Assembly: GCA_964486215.1 (NCBI GenBank)
Contig: CAZALI010000001.1
Location: 1 to 64,000, forward strand
Source of the DNA: RUG343 sp964486215
GTDB lineage: Bacteria > Bacillota_I > Bacilli_A > RF39 > UBA660
Direction: 5' to 3'
Length of the DNA stretch: 64,000 bases
Shown here piece after piece: positions 17,327 through 26,551 of the stretch. Numbering within the stretch: position 1 is the stretch's first letter; each line of letters begins with the position of its first letter. The notes beneath the pieces were generated by a model. That model was given only the letters and a program-made list of their open reading frames with translations. It did no database searches and was not told the DNA's origin. Made by a program: the position numbers and the translations under genes.

Positions 17327-18546
17327 TATTAGATATTATTAATAAAAAGAGGTTGGGAGAAGAGTTAACTTTTGAAGAATTAGATTATGCTTTTAATGGT
17401 TATCTGCATGGAAAAGTAAAAGATTATCAGATGTCTAGTTTACTTATGGCTATTTGCATAAATGGTATGAGTAAAGAAGAAGTATTTGATTTAACTAAGA
17501 TATTTATAGATAGTGGTGAAGTATTAAACTATAAAAAGATTGGTACTATTGTCGATAAGCATTCTACTGGTGGTATAGGTGATAAAACTACTTTAGTTAT
17601 TACTCCTATAGTCGCAGCTTGTGGAGTTAATGTCATTAAAATGAGTGGTAGAGGACTTGGATATACTGGTGGTACTGCTGATAAATTGGAGTCTATTCCA
17701 GGATATAAACTTTCTTTAACTGATAAAGGAATTATTAGTAGAATTAAGAAAGTAGGAATAGTTCTTACTACACAAACTAAAAATTTAGTACCACTTGATA
17801 AAGCTATCTATTCTTTAAGAGATGTTAGTGGTACAGTATCTTCTGTTGGACTTATCGCAGTAAGTATTATGAGTAAAAAGATAGCTAGTGGAGCCGATAA
17901 GATAGTTATTGATTTAAAAGTTGGTGATGGAGCTTTAATCAGTAATAAAAAAGATGCTTTAGAATTAAAAGAATTAATGATAGATATAGGTAATAAATAT
18001 AATAAAGAAGTTCATGTAATTATTAATGATATGAATACACCGCTTGGTTATAATATAGGTAATGCCTTAGAAGTAGAAGAAGCTATTGATGTACTTAAAG
18101 GAAAAGCTAAAAATAAGCATTTAATTGATGTTTGTTATGACTTAGCTAGTGAAATGGTATCTATGGGTAAAGGTATTAGTAAAGAAGCAGCTCTAAATGA
18201 AGTTAGAGAAGTTGTTAATAATGGAAAAGCTTATGATAAATTTGTAGAATGGATTACTAGTCAAGGTGGAAATATAAATAAACTTAAGATTAGTACTAAA
18301 ACTAAGAATATTAGAGCATATAAGAGTGGTAAAATTACTAAAATAGATGCCTTAGAAATTGGCAAATTGTCTGTTAAACTTGGAGCTGGTAGATTAAAAC
18401 TTGATGATCAAATAGATTATGGAGTAGGAATAAAGCTAAACGTAAATGTTGGAGATAAAGTAAATAAAGGTGATTTATTAGCTACTTTATATGTAAAAAG
18501 AGATGTAAAAATAAATAATATTAGAGAAATATTTAAAATTAATTAA
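17323..18546 (+). CDS. Pyrimidine-nucleoside (thymidine) phosphorylase
   Basis: 407 aa. KHSTGGIGDKTTLV (phosphate-binding), GRGLGYTGGTADKLESIPG (the family signature) and LRDVSGTVSSVGLIAVSIMSKKIASGADKIVIDLKVGDGA are intact. It splits thymidine or uridine with phosphate to base and (deoxy)ribose-1-phosphate for salvage. Starts with GTG overlapping the GNAT stop by 4 bp. Usual length for the family is ~430 aa; the C-terminal beta domain is slightly short. Pdp or DeoA cannot be told apart by eye. Confidence 0.92.
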   Translation: MILDIINKKRLGEELTFEELDYAFNGYLHGKVKDYQMSSLLMAICINGMSKEEVFDLTKIFIDSGEVLNYKKIGTIVDKHSTGGIGDKTTLVITPIVAACGVNVIKMSGRGLGYTGGTADKLESIPGYKLSLTDKGIISRIKKVGIVLTTQTKNLVPLDKAIYSLRDVSGTVSSVGLIAVSIMSKKIASGADKIVIDLKVGDGALISNKKDALELKELMIDIGNKYNKEVHVIINDMNTPLGYNIGNALEVEEAIDVLKGKAKNKHLIDVCYDLASEMVSMGKGISKEAALNEVREVVNNGKAYDKFVEWITSQGGNINKLKISTKTKNIRAYKSGKITKIDALEIGKLSVKLGAGRLKLDDQIDYGVGIKLNVNVGDKVNKGDLLATLYVKRDVKINNIREIFKIN

Positions 18547-18607
18547 AAAAAGTATTTTATATAGAAAAAATATGTTATAATTTGTGTATAAGGTAAGGTG
18601 AAATAAT

Positions 18608-19876
18608 ATGGAAAAAATTTATGTTGATGAACCTCAAAAGAATAATAAGAAAAGTAAATGGAATCTTTTTAATGTATCTTTAGGTTTAACTTTTGCAGTT
18701 GCTTTTATAGCAATGGTATCAATCTTATTAGTAGGACTTAGTGGACAGAGTTATGCATTAGATGATGATGAGACTGCTCCTGAAACTATTCATACTAACG
18801 AAATTAGTGCACTTATTGCGATGAGTCCAACACCTAGTGCTTTTCATGAAGTTGAAGTGTATACAGCAACAGCTAACAATGAAACTTTCCCAGTATTTTG
18901 CGTAGAAAGTGGAGTAACATATGCTGGTAATCATGATCTTAATAGAGGAGATTTGATTGATGATGTTGGTTATGTTTATTTGTTCTCTAGATTAGAGCAT
19001 TTATCTATGACTGATACAGATGCAGCTAAAAATAAATATCTTAAAGCTTGGCTTGAGCAAACAGCAATTTGGTCTTATATAGGTCAAATTACTGATGCAG
19101 CTGATACTAAGACTGATGATTGTTTTAAAAAAGGCACAGGAGCTGCATGCTATAATGAAGTTCAACAAGCTAATGAGTTGTATGTTTGTGATGGTAACCC
19201 TGCTGGTTGTCCAAAAACACAAGCACAGACTGTTATAACTTCTGATGATACTTTCTATGAAGATTTTGGTATTGTTGATATAATCAATCAAGCTATTTAT
19301 TATCATAATAATAATATTGATGCTCTTTCATTAACAATAAATAAAGCTGGTTCTGAGTTTACTTTAACTGAAGATGGTAAGTACTTCCGTTCTCCTAAGT
19401 TAACAGTAGTTGCTAGTGCTGGAGTTGAAGATTTTGCTGAAGTACAAGATAACTATTCATTATCTTTAGTTAGCGCAGCTGAAGGTACTTATGTAGAAGG
19501 TATTAAAGATGGCGTAGCTAATAGATTAAATGATTTAAATGATTTATCTCTAAGCGAATATAAAGAATTCTATGTATATGTACCAAAAGATAAAGTAAAT
19601 GAACAAACTAAGAGATTTGAAGTTTCTGTATCTGGTAATTTTGAAATATATTCTGGCTACTATTATACTGGACAAGGTGTTCAATCTGTTACTAGATTAA
19701 AAACACTTATTACTTCTACTGATAATGCAGTACCATTAGAAATTGTTTATTCTCCTGATGTTCCAGATACAGCTATGAATGCTTCTCAAGGAATATATTT
19801 AGTTGGATTAATTGTATTACTTACTGGTTTAGGAATTTTATATGTCAACGTTAAAAAACAACAAAATCAAAACTAG
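18608..19876 (+). CDS. Thioester (TQXA) domain surface protein with sortase signal
   Basis: 422 aa. Signal peptide with a hydrophobic core near residues 24-46 ending SYA. Thioester domain: Cys98 in FPVFCVES and Gln151 in EQTAIWSY, the residues that form the intramolecular Cys-Gln bond in TQXA adhesins, which capture host ligands covalently. A Cys-containing insert follows, then a beta-rich stalk. The C terminus is VPDTA, a hydrophobic helix and KKQQNQN, a non-LPXTG sorting signal. It overlaps the sortase gene by 35 bp. Confidence 0.88.
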   Translation: MEKIYVDEPQKNNKKSKWNLFNVSLGLTFAVAFIAMVSILLVGLSGQSYALDDDETAPETIHTNEISALIAMSPTPSAFHEVEVYTATANNETFPVFCVESGVTYAGNHDLNRGDLIDDVGYVYLFSRLEHLSMTDTDAAKNKYLKAWLEQTAIWSYIGQITDAADTKTDDCFKKGTGAACYNEVQQANELYVCDGNPAGCPKTQAQTVITSDDTFYEDFGIVDIINQAIYYHNNNIDALSLTINKAGSEFTLTEDGKYFRSPKLTVVASAGVEDFAEVQDNYSLSLVSAAEGTYVEGIKDGVANRLNDLNDLSLSEYKEFYVYVPKDKVNEQTKRFEVSVSGNFEIYSGYYYTGQGVQSVTRLKTLITSTDNAVPLEIVYSPDVPDTAMNASQGIYLVGLIVLLTGLGILYVNVKKQQNQN

Positions 19877-20501
19877 AAATAAATTTCAATTAAAAAAGAG
19901 CCAGATCTTGTTATTTGGCTCTTTATTAATATTTCTTGGGACAATGTTTCTCTCTTGGGACTTCTTACTTAGTCTCCGTGATGAAATATATTCTGATATG
20001 ATGTTAGCTTTTTCTACTACAACTAAGGATAAGAAAGATGTACCTATTACTAAGAATATTAAAGATAAGAATGGTACTATTTATGATCAAGGAGATATAG
20101 ATTATGGAGAATACTTAGGTGTTTTATCTATACCTAAGATTGGTCTTAGGAGAGGATTTTTAGATGTTAATTCTAGGTATAATAATATACAGTATAATGT
20201 AACAATGTTACGTGGTTCTTCTACTCCTGATGTTAAGAATGGTAATTTAATGTTAATTGCTCATTCAGGAGATGCATATATTTCTTATTTTGCATATTTA
20301 TATAGATTAGAAGTGGGAGACAAATGTTATGTAAAATATAATGGCTATAATTATGAGTATCATATCGTTAAGATTTATAATACTCCTAAAACTGGTAAAG
20401 TAACTATATCTAGAAATTATGATAAAACTACTTTAACTTTAATTACTTGTACTAAGGATAGTGATACTTTACAAACAGTTTATATAGCAGAAGCAGAATA
20501 A
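19842..20501 (+). CDS. Sortase dedicated to the thioester protein, atypical active site
   Basis: 219 aa. N-terminal membrane helix (ILLFGSLLIFLGTMFLSW), then a sortase domain GVLSIPKIGLRRGF, catalytic His in LMLIAHSGDAY and catalytic Cys203 in TLITC. The Arg normally about eight residues after the Cys is replaced by Gln211 (TLQTVYIAE). The start overlaps the adhesin gene, so the adhesin is the likely substrate, through its VPDTA motif. Class assignment (C/D-like) is uncertain. Confidence 0.85.
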   Translation: MSTLKNNKIKTRNKFQLKKSQILLFGSLLIFLGTMFLSWDFLLSLRDEIYSDMMLAFSTTTKDKKDVPITKNIKDKNGTIYDQGDIDYGEYLGVLSIPKIGLRRGFLDVNSRYNNIQYNVTMLRGSSTPDVKNGNLMLIAHSGDAYISYFAYLYRLEVGDKCYVKYNGYNYEYHIVKIYNTPKTGKVTISRNYDKTTLTLITCTKDSDTLQTVYIAEAE

Positions 20502-20517
20502 TAATGGGGTGATATTA

Positions 20518-21090
20518 GTGAATAGTTCTTTTTTTGATAAAATAGCTCTAGTTTTTAAGTACATATTTTCATCTTATATTACTATTGAACTATTCATTTT
20601 TTCTATACTATTATTTGCTTTATTAATTATTAATTTAAAGAGAAAAAGTACTGTTATTAATATAGGCTTTGTTACTATATTTTTTGGCTTATTATTATCA
20701 GTTATAGTTAGTTATACAGATTATATTAAAATATGCTTTAAAACACTTATTAAGAGTATTATGAAGTATGTTTATTTTCCATCTACAATAGTATATTTCT
20801 TTATAATATTATTTGTTACTTGTATGATTATTTATACTATTTTTAGTAAGAGACTTACTAAGTTTAAAAGAATATTTAATTATAGTGTATTTAGTATGAT
20901 ATATTTATTATTTATGTTATTTGTTACTATTAGTGCTAGTAATGGAATAGATTTAAATAATATGAAAGAATTATATTTAAATGATACTATTTTATCTTTA
21001 GTTCAGATGAGTAATTTCTTATTACTATTTTGGATTGTTTATACTTTATTTTATAGATTATATCTTTATTATAAGAAGAAATTTGATTAG
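20518..21090 (+). CDS. Polytopic membrane protein of the adhesin/sortase locus
   Basis: 190 aa, five to six transmembrane segments, almost no extramembrane loops, no motif recognised. GTG 20518 is chosen because ggggtg lies at the right distance; an upstream in-frame GTG overlaps that site. It lies 16 bp after the sortase and 8 bp before a secreted TasA-like gene, so it may help export or assembly; that is inference. Confidence 0.65.
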   Translation: MNSSFFDKIALVFKYIFSSYITIELFIFSILLFALLIINLKRKSTVINIGFVTIFFGLLLSVIVSYTDYIKICFKTLIKSIMKYVYFPSTIVYFFIILFVTCMIIYTIFSKRLTKFKRIFNYSVFSMIYLLFMLFVTISASNGIDLNNMKELYLNDTILSLVQMSNFLLLFWIVYTLFYRLYLYYKKKFD

Positions 21091-21098
21091 AGGTTTAT

Positions 21099-21650
21099 AT
21101 GGATGATTATGACAAGAAGGAATTTGGTTTATTATTTACTTTACTTGTGATAGCTATTACGACTGGTATTATAGCCGTTACGTATTCGCTATTCTTTTCC
21201 AGTGCTAAAAATAACGATAGTTTAAAAATAGCAAGGTGGGTAGTTAAAGTAAATAGTAAGAATGTTACTGAGAGTCAAGATCATACTTTTACTTTTGATG
21301 AATTTATATTCGATGATAATCCTAATGTAGAAGAGAATATGTTTGCTCCTGGTGTTAGTGTAACTTTACCTATTACTATTGATGCTAGAGAAAGTGACGT
21401 AGACGTCGATTATGAAATAGTTGTTGATGAAGATTATGTTCCTATAAATAAAGCTATAGTACTTAAGAATCTTCCTATTAGAGGTACACTTACTAAGTCT
21501 AATGGTATTATAAATATAAATAATGTAAAACTTGTATGGGAAGATATTGAAGGTAATGATGAGGAAGATACATCTTTTGCTTTAAATAATGATTCGTTTA
21601 AAATACCAATAAAGATAAATTTAAAACAGCATGTTGATAAAAGAAGTTAG
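21099..21650 (+). CDS. Secreted or anchored TasA/SipW-like protein
   Basis: 183 aa. N-terminal hydrophobic segment LLFTLLVIAITTGIIAVTYSLFFSSA, resembling the signal region of SipW-dependent (TasA/CalY) proteins, then a beta-rich domain (TFDEFIFDDNP, MFAPGVSVTLPITI). TasA-like proteins form fibres outside the cell. No sorting signal. It closes the adhesin-sortase operon; the terminator overlaps its stop. Confidence 0.6.
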   Translation: MDDYDKKEFGLLFTLLVIAITTGIIAVTYSLFFSSAKNNDSLKIARWVVKVNSKNVTESQDHTFTFDEFIFDDNPNVEENMFAPGVSVTLPITIDARESDVDVDYEIVVDEDYVPINKAIVLKNLPIRGTLTKSNGIININNVKLVWEDIEGNDEEDTSFALNNDSFKIPIKINLKQHVDKRS

Positions 21651-21664
21651 ACTTCTTTTTTTGT
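21641..21664 (+). terminator. Terminator with a stop codon as its loop
   Basis: AAGAAGT / ACTTCTT separated only by the stop TAG (21648-21650), then a T run. Confidence 0.8.
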
Positions 21665-21732
21665 AAATTAAGTATATTTCTTATAATAATAGATAGTAAT
21701 TATGATATAATTGTGATGATAGAGGTAAGTGT

Positions 21733-22737
21733 ATGGCAACAAAAACTAATAACATAAAAAAGAGAAGAAAAGATTATAATGACAAGAGTATTAGAAGTAT
21801 CGATAAAAATTTAGATAATTCTAAAGTTTTTGATACCAAAAAAATATCTGGTGCTAAACATGGCAGTGATTCTTCTTTAGATAAGACTAATATAGAAGAA
21901 TTTCATTTTGATGATACTATGTTAGATGATTTTGATAGTTTAGATGTTAGTTTTGTTGATAGTGGAAATAAGAAGAAAAAAGCTAGAAAAGAATTAAAAA
22001 AACGTAATATTAATAAGAAAATTAAGGTTAAAAGAGTTAGATTTAGAAGTATGAATTTTGTAGTATTTTTAATTTTAATTCTATTATCTATAGTATTAGG
22101 TGGTATTTTAACTTATATTGGTTTTTATGATAAATTTACACAAACTAAGATAGTTACTAAAGTAGAAGAGAAAAAAGTAGTTGACGATAACTATGTTTTT
22201 GTTGGGGACTCTTTATTTGCTCAATATAACTTGAGGGAATTCTTTGAAGGAGAAAGAGTAGTTAATTCTGGAATAGATGGTAATACTACTTCAGATATAT
22301 TGTTTGATATGAATTATCGTATTTATAGGTATAATCCTTCTAAAGTATTCTTATTGGTTGGTACTAATGATATTAAGAAAGATAAAAGTGAAGAAGATAT
22401 TGTTGAGAATATTGGTGAAATTATTGATGGTATTAAAAATAATCGTAAGTTAGCTGATATTTATTTACTTTCTCTTTTACCCGTTAATAAAAATAAAGAA
22501 GAAGATAAAGTAGATTTAGATATGATTGGTAGAAGAACTAATTCTATTATCAAGAGTATTAATAAGAAACTTGAAGAGTTAGCTGAAGATAAAAAGATTA
22601 ATTATATTGATGCCTATGATCCACTTACTGATGGTAATGGTGATTTAGAAATTGATTATACTAAAGAAGGATTACATTTAAATGAAGATGGTTATAGTGC
22701 TTTAACTAAAGTTATTAAACGTAGTTTAAAGGATTAG
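21733..22737 (+). CDS. Membrane-anchored SGNH/GDSL hydrolase
   Basis: 334 aa. A basic, disordered cytoplasmic region of ~110 residues, one membrane segment (FVVFLILILLSIVLGGILTYIGFY), then an extracellular SGNH domain: block I FVGDSLF (Ser), Gly in NSGIDGNTT, block III VGTNDI (Asn), block V GLHLNEDGY (Asp-x-x-His region). The family removes acetyl or acyl groups from envelope polymers. The long cytoplasmic tail is unusual. Upstream of two paralogous membrane proteins. Confidence 0.88.
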   Translation: MATKTNNIKKRRKDYNDKSIRSIDKNLDNSKVFDTKKISGAKHGSDSSLDKTNIEEFHFDDTMLDDFDSLDVSFVDSGNKKKKARKELKKRNINKKIKVKRVRFRSMNFVVFLILILLSIVLGGILTYIGFYDKFTQTKIVTKVEEKKVVDDNYVFVGDSLFAQYNLREFFEGERVVNSGIDGNTTSDILFDMNYRIYRYNPSKVFLLVGTNDIKKDKSEEDIVENIGEIIDGIKNNRKLADIYLLSLLPVNKNKEEDKVDLDMIGRRTNSIIKSINKKLEELAEDKKINYIDAYDPLTDGNGDLEIDYTKEGLHLNEDGYSALTKVIKRSLKD

Positions 22738-22745
22738 GAGGTTCT

Positions 22746-23426
22746 ATGAGTACTTTTTATAAGAATGGTAAAACTTATATGTATTGTCCTCAATGTGGAG
22801 CTGAAATGGAAGAAAAAGCTAGGTTTTGTATGCATTGTGGTTATATAAATTATGATAATAAAGATAATAATTTTCTTAAACGTTTTGCTAGGAAGATAAA
22901 AAAATCACGTTTTAATATTAGAAAAGAACAAAGTGTAGATGATTTTTCTAAAGGAAGTAAAGTTACTCTTTCTAATTATAAGAAAGGTGACAAAGAGATT
23001 AAAAAGACTGGCTTGGAAATCAGATATACTTTGTTTAAAAATTTGATGAGATTAATTGTTTTAATAGTAGTTATTGTTGGTATTTACTATGGATATATGT
23101 TTATTAGAGATAAACAACAGAAGTATATTGTTGATGCTGAAAAGATAGTTAAGTATGTTAAAAATAATGTTCATACTTGTGGAAAGATTTATTATTTTAA
23201 ATTTGATGAGAATTTAAGTTTAGATGTTAAATCTCCGTATACTAAAAAAGGATATAGTGGATATGTTCTTGTGATTAATGAAAATGGTGTTAAGAGATAC
23301 TATATTTCTATGTATGATGGTACTTTTGGTTTTAAAGAATCTAGAGTAGAAGATTTGCAGTATTATAATGTTTTACCTTTATTTGGTGGAGCTAAGATTA
23401 ATGATGTTACACAGACAAAGTGTTAG
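22746..23426 (+). CDS. Zinc-ribbon membrane protein
   Basis: 226 aa. N-terminal zinc ribbon CPQCGAEMEEKARFCMHCG (two CxxC pairs), basic linker, one membrane segment (NLMRLIVLIVVIVGIYYGYMFI), then an extracytoplasmic domain with two Cys and GYVLVINENGVKRYYISMYDGTFG. The outside domain is shared with the next gene. Zinc ribbons of this type are common at the front of poorly known membrane proteins. Function unknown. Confidence 0.8.
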   Translation: MSTFYKNGKTYMYCPQCGAEMEEKARFCMHCGYINYDNKDNNFLKRFARKIKKSRFNIRKEQSVDDFSKGSKVTLSNYKKGDKEIKKTGLEIRYTLFKNLMRLIVLIVVIVGIYYGYMFIRDKQQKYIVDAEKIVKYVKNNVHTCGKIYYFKFDENLSLDVKSPYTKKGYSGYVLVINENGVKRYYISMYDGTFGFKESRVEDLQYYNVLPLFGGAKINDVTQTKC

Positions 23427-23434
23427 GTGATGAT

Positions 23435-24085
23435 ATGTTTTTTAAGAAGAGTGGTAATTTCGTTAGAGATGATGAATTATTAGATGATGAAGAGAAGAAA
23501 TCTTTCTTTAAAGAATTATTTAAAAAGAAAAAGAAAGAAGATATTCCTCAAGATATTGATGATTCAGCTATAGATTTTGATAAACAATATTCTAAATTAA
23601 ATAAGAAAAATGTTAATTTAGATGCTTTAATAATTAAAAGAATAATTATAGGTATAATTATTTGTATTATACTTTTTACTACATTACCTATAATAATTAG
23701 TAAATTTAGTAAAGGTAGAGAAGAGTATGCTTCTATAGTAACTAAACTAGCTAAAGAAGTTAAAAAATACTATAATATGGATGGTCAAGTATGTACTACA
23801 CAGAGCAGAGGTAGATATTATTATTACTTCTATGATACAAAAGAGAAGTTTGGAAAAGAGTATGCTTCTCCAATTACTGGTAATAAACTAGAAGGTTATG
23901 TAGAAATAGATATAGATTCTTCTGGTAATCAGAGTTATTATGTATCTTTCTCTGATGGAATATTTGGTATGAAGAAGACTAATATTAATACTATTTCTAA
24001 GAAAGATGTAAGAATATTTCCATATTTAAATTTAGAAAGACATTCTAATATGGAATGTACTAAGGAATTTGTTTTTTCTAATTAA
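23435..24085 (+). CDS. Paralogue of the preceding membrane protein, without the zinc ribbon
   Basis: 216 aa. Acidic/basic charged N terminus (DDELLDDEEKKSFFKELFKKKKKEDI), one membrane segment (IIIGIIICIILFTTLPIII), and an outside domain with GYVEIDIDSSGNQSYYVSFSDGIFGMK, parallel to the YVLVINENG..YYISMYDGTFGFK of its neighbour, and Cys residues at matching ends. ATG 23435 has aggtgatgat upstream and starts just after the neighbour's stop. The two look like a duplicated pseudopilin-like pair; that reading is tentative. Confidence 0.72.
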   Translation: MFFKKSGNFVRDDELLDDEEKKSFFKELFKKKKKEDIPQDIDDSAIDFDKQYSKLNKKNVNLDALIIKRIIIGIIICIILFTTLPIIISKFSKGREEYASIVTKLAKEVKKYYNMDGQVCTTQSRGRYYYYFYDTKEKFGKEYASPITGNKLEGYVEIDIDSSGNQSYYVSFSDGIFGMKKTNINTISKKDVRIFPYLNLERHSNMECTKEFVFSN

Positions 24086-24099
24086 TTGTTGTATAATTT

Positions 24100-24290
24100 A
24101 GTTGATCGAGGATTGGGGCTAATAATAAGAATTCTTATTTTAGAGAGATCATGGTTGGTGAAAATGATTATAAGTACTTATTTATCTATCCCATAGAGAT
24201 ATAATAATATCCGGTGTAAGCCGTTATGTAATTAAGAAATAGAAGGATGGTACCGTGCATTGCACTCCTTGGACCATCTTTTTTTATTGT
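24100..24290 (+). promoter_or_regulatory. T-box riboswitch, serine specifier
   Basis: Ordered T-box elements: AGAGAG...GGTTGGTG of stem I (near 24142-24160), a specifier TCT (Ser, 24185-24187) by alignment with the proS leader below, the T-box proper ggatggtaccgtgc (about 24245-24258), and a terminator (ATGGT/ACCAT) with TTTTTTT. Uncharged tRNA-Ser should favour antitermination. It controls the downstream dipeptidase and serS. Frames reading through this leader are not genes. Confidence 0.9.
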
Positions 24291-24302
24291 TTTGGAGGTT
24301 TT

Positions 24303-25256
24303 ATGTTTGATACTCATTATGATTTACTTACTATAGCATACAAAGCATATCTTACTAATGATTATTCTTATTTAGAAGAAATAACTAAGTATTTTAATGA
24401 TAAGAATGTTACTGGTGTAATTGCGAATTTATACTTTATGAGTAAAGAAGAAATGGAAAATGAAATATGTGCTGGATATTATAAAGATGATGTTTCGGTA
24501 CTTGATATGTTTGTTAAGTCGAAAGAGATACTTGATAAGTATTTGCCTAATACAGAAATAATTTATAGTATTGAAGGTGCTGATTATATTAAAGATACTG
24601 TTGAATTAGAAAAATTATATTCTGTAGGACTTAGAGCTTTAATATTATGTTGGAATACTGAGAGTAAATATGCTTCGGGTAATAGAAGTGATAAAGGTTT
24701 AACTGATGATGGGAGAGAACTTATCTCTAAAGCAATAGACTTAGGAATTGGAATAGACTTAAGTCATGCGAATAAGAAATCTTTCTATGATTTATGCGAT
24801 TTAATAGAAGAAAAAAAGAATAATGGAGTAGATGTATGCGTCTATGCATCGCATTCTAATGCGACATACTTATGTAAGAATTCACGTAATCTGGATGATG
24901 AACAATTGCATAGAATAAAAGATCTTGGAGGATTAGTTGGAGCTGTTGGTTATAGTTATTTTGTAGTAGATGAGCCTAATAATTATAGTGATATTTATTT
25001 AAAGAAGTATTATATAGAACATATTAAATATATAAAGAATATCGTTGGAGAAGAAAATATTATGACTTCTAGTGATGATATGGAATTCTGTAGTTGGTAT
25101 GATGATAAATTCTCTAAGACATCAATTTACAATTATAAAGATATTAAAAAAGACTTATATTCTGATTTAGAAGGAGAATTTAGTTTAGAAGAAATTAATA
25201 ATATTATGTATAATAATGTTAAAAATAAAATATATAATAAATTAATTAATAAATAG
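24303..25256 (+). CDS. Membrane-dipeptidase-like metallopeptidase (family M19)
   Basis: 317 aa. Zinc ligands are recognisable in order: DTHYD (HxD), SIEGAD (Glu), DLSHAN (His), ASHSNA (His) and SSDDM (Asp). Members cleave dipeptides, including some D-amino-acid ones. No signal peptide, so it is cytoplasmic. ATG 24303 has ggaggtttt upstream. It lies between a Ser T-box and serS, which suggests a role in releasing serine from dipeptides when tRNA-Ser is uncharged. Confidence 0.9.
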   Translation: MFDTHYDLLTIAYKAYLTNDYSYLEEITKYFNDKNVTGVIANLYFMSKEEMENEICAGYYKDDVSVLDMFVKSKEILDKYLPNTEIIYSIEGADYIKDTVELEKLYSVGLRALILCWNTESKYASGNRSDKGLTDDGRELISKAIDLGIGIDLSHANKKSFYDLCDLIEEKKNNGVDVCVYASHSNATYLCKNSRNLDDEQLHRIKDLGGLVGAVGYSYFVVDEPNNYSDIYLKKYYIEHIKYIKNIVGEENIMTSSDDMEFCSWYDDKFSKTSIYNYKDIKKDLYSDLEGEFSLEEINNIMYNNVKNKIYNKLINK

Positions 25257-25266
25257 GAGGTTTAAA

Positions 25267-26550
25267 ATGATAGATATTAATTTAATAAGAGAAAATAGTG
25301 ATTTAGTAAAAGAGAATATTAAGAAGAAATTTCAAGATGAGAAGTTGCCTCTAGTAGATGAAGTCAAGGAGTTAGATGAAAAGGCTAGGTCTTTACAGAC
25401 TGAGGGAGATAACTTAAAAGCTGAAAAGAATAAGCTTAGTAAGAGTATTGGGGAATTCATGAGAAATGGTGAAAAAGATAAAGCTGATGAAGTAAAGAAA
25501 GAGATTGCCTCTAAAGATGAAAGAATTAAAGAGATAGATTCTGAATTACCTGATATTCAAGCTAAGATTAGGGAAGACATGATGGTTATTCCTCAAATTA
25601 TGGATGAAAGTGTACCTATTGGAAAAGATGATAGTGAGAATGTTGAAGTACAAAAATTTGGAGATCCAGTAGTACCTGATTATGAAATACCATATCATGC
25701 TGATATACTTGAGAAAGTTGGAGGTATGGATAAAGCTAGTGCTGGACGTACTAGTGGAGAAGGATTTTACTATTTACTTGGCGATATAGCTCGTCTTCAT
25801 GAAGCAATGATTGCCTATGCTAGAGATTTTATGATAGATGCAGGTTTTACGTATGCTATTCCACCATTTATGATTAGAAGTAATGTAGTAGAAGGAGTTA
25901 TGTCTTTCCCAGAGATGGAAGCCATGATGTATAAAATTGAAGGAGAAGACTTATACTTAATTGGTACTAGTGAACATTCAATGATTGGTAGATTTAAAGG
26001 ACAAATGGTTAATAAAGAAGATCTTCCTATTACTATGACAAGTTATTCACCTTGTTTTAGAAAAGAAGGAGGAAGTCATGGCTTGGAAGAGAGAGGATTA
26101 TACAGAGTTCACCAATTTGAAAAACAGGAAATGATAGTTTTATGTGAACCGGAAGATTCTATGACTTGGTACAATAAGATGTGGAAGTTAACTGTTGATT
26201 TATTTAGAAACTTTAATGTACCAGTTAGACAGTTAGAATGCTGTAGTGGTGACTTAGCTGATTTAAAAGTAAAATCATGTGATGTGGAAGCTTGGTCTCC
26301 TCGTCAAAAGAAATACTTTGAAGTTGGTAGTTGTAGTACTTTAGGAGATGCTCAAGCAAGACGTCTTGGTATACGTGTTAAGAGTGATAAAGGTAATTAT
26401 TATCTTCATACTTTAAATAATACAGTAGTTGCTACTCCTCGTGGATTAATAGCTGTGATTGAGAATAACTATAATGAAGATGGAAGTATTACAATACCTG
26501 AAGTATTAAGACCTTATATGGGTGGAAAAGAAAAAATAGAAGTTAAGTAA
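25267..26550 (+). CDS. serS: Seryl-tRNA synthetase
   Basis: 427 aa. N-terminal coiled-coil arm (LDEKARSLQTEGDNLKAEKNKLSKSIG) that grips the tRNA long variable arm; class II core with motif 2 CFRKEGGSHGLEERGLYRVHQFEKQEM and motif 3 NNTVVATPRGLIAVIENNY. It charges tRNA-Ser. AGGAGG RBS. Regulated by the Ser T-box and co-transcribed with the dipeptidase. Confidence 0.97.
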   Translation: MIDINLIRENSDLVKENIKKKFQDEKLPLVDEVKELDEKARSLQTEGDNLKAEKNKLSKSIGEFMRNGEKDKADEVKKEIASKDERIKEIDSELPDIQAKIREDMMVIPQIMDESVPIGKDDSENVEVQKFGDPVVPDYEIPYHADILEKVGGMDKASAGRTSGEGFYYLLGDIARLHEAMIAYARDFMIDAGFTYAIPPFMIRSNVVEGVMSFPEMEAMMYKIEGEDLYLIGTSEHSMIGRFKGQMVNKEDLPITMTSYSPCFRKEGGSHGLEERGLYRVHQFEKQEMIVLCEPEDSMTWYNKMWKLTVDLFRNFNVPVRQLECCSGDLADLKVKSCDVEAWSPRQKKYFEVGSCSTLGDAQARRLGIRVKSDKGNYYLHTLNNTVVATPRGLIAVIENNYNEDGSITIPEVLRPYMGGKEKIEVK

Positions 26551-26551
26551 T

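Noticed and set aside
24255..24302. Longer N terminus for the M19 dipeptidase
   Set aside because: This stretch is the T-box antiterminator/terminator; the RBS ggagg precedes ATG 24303.
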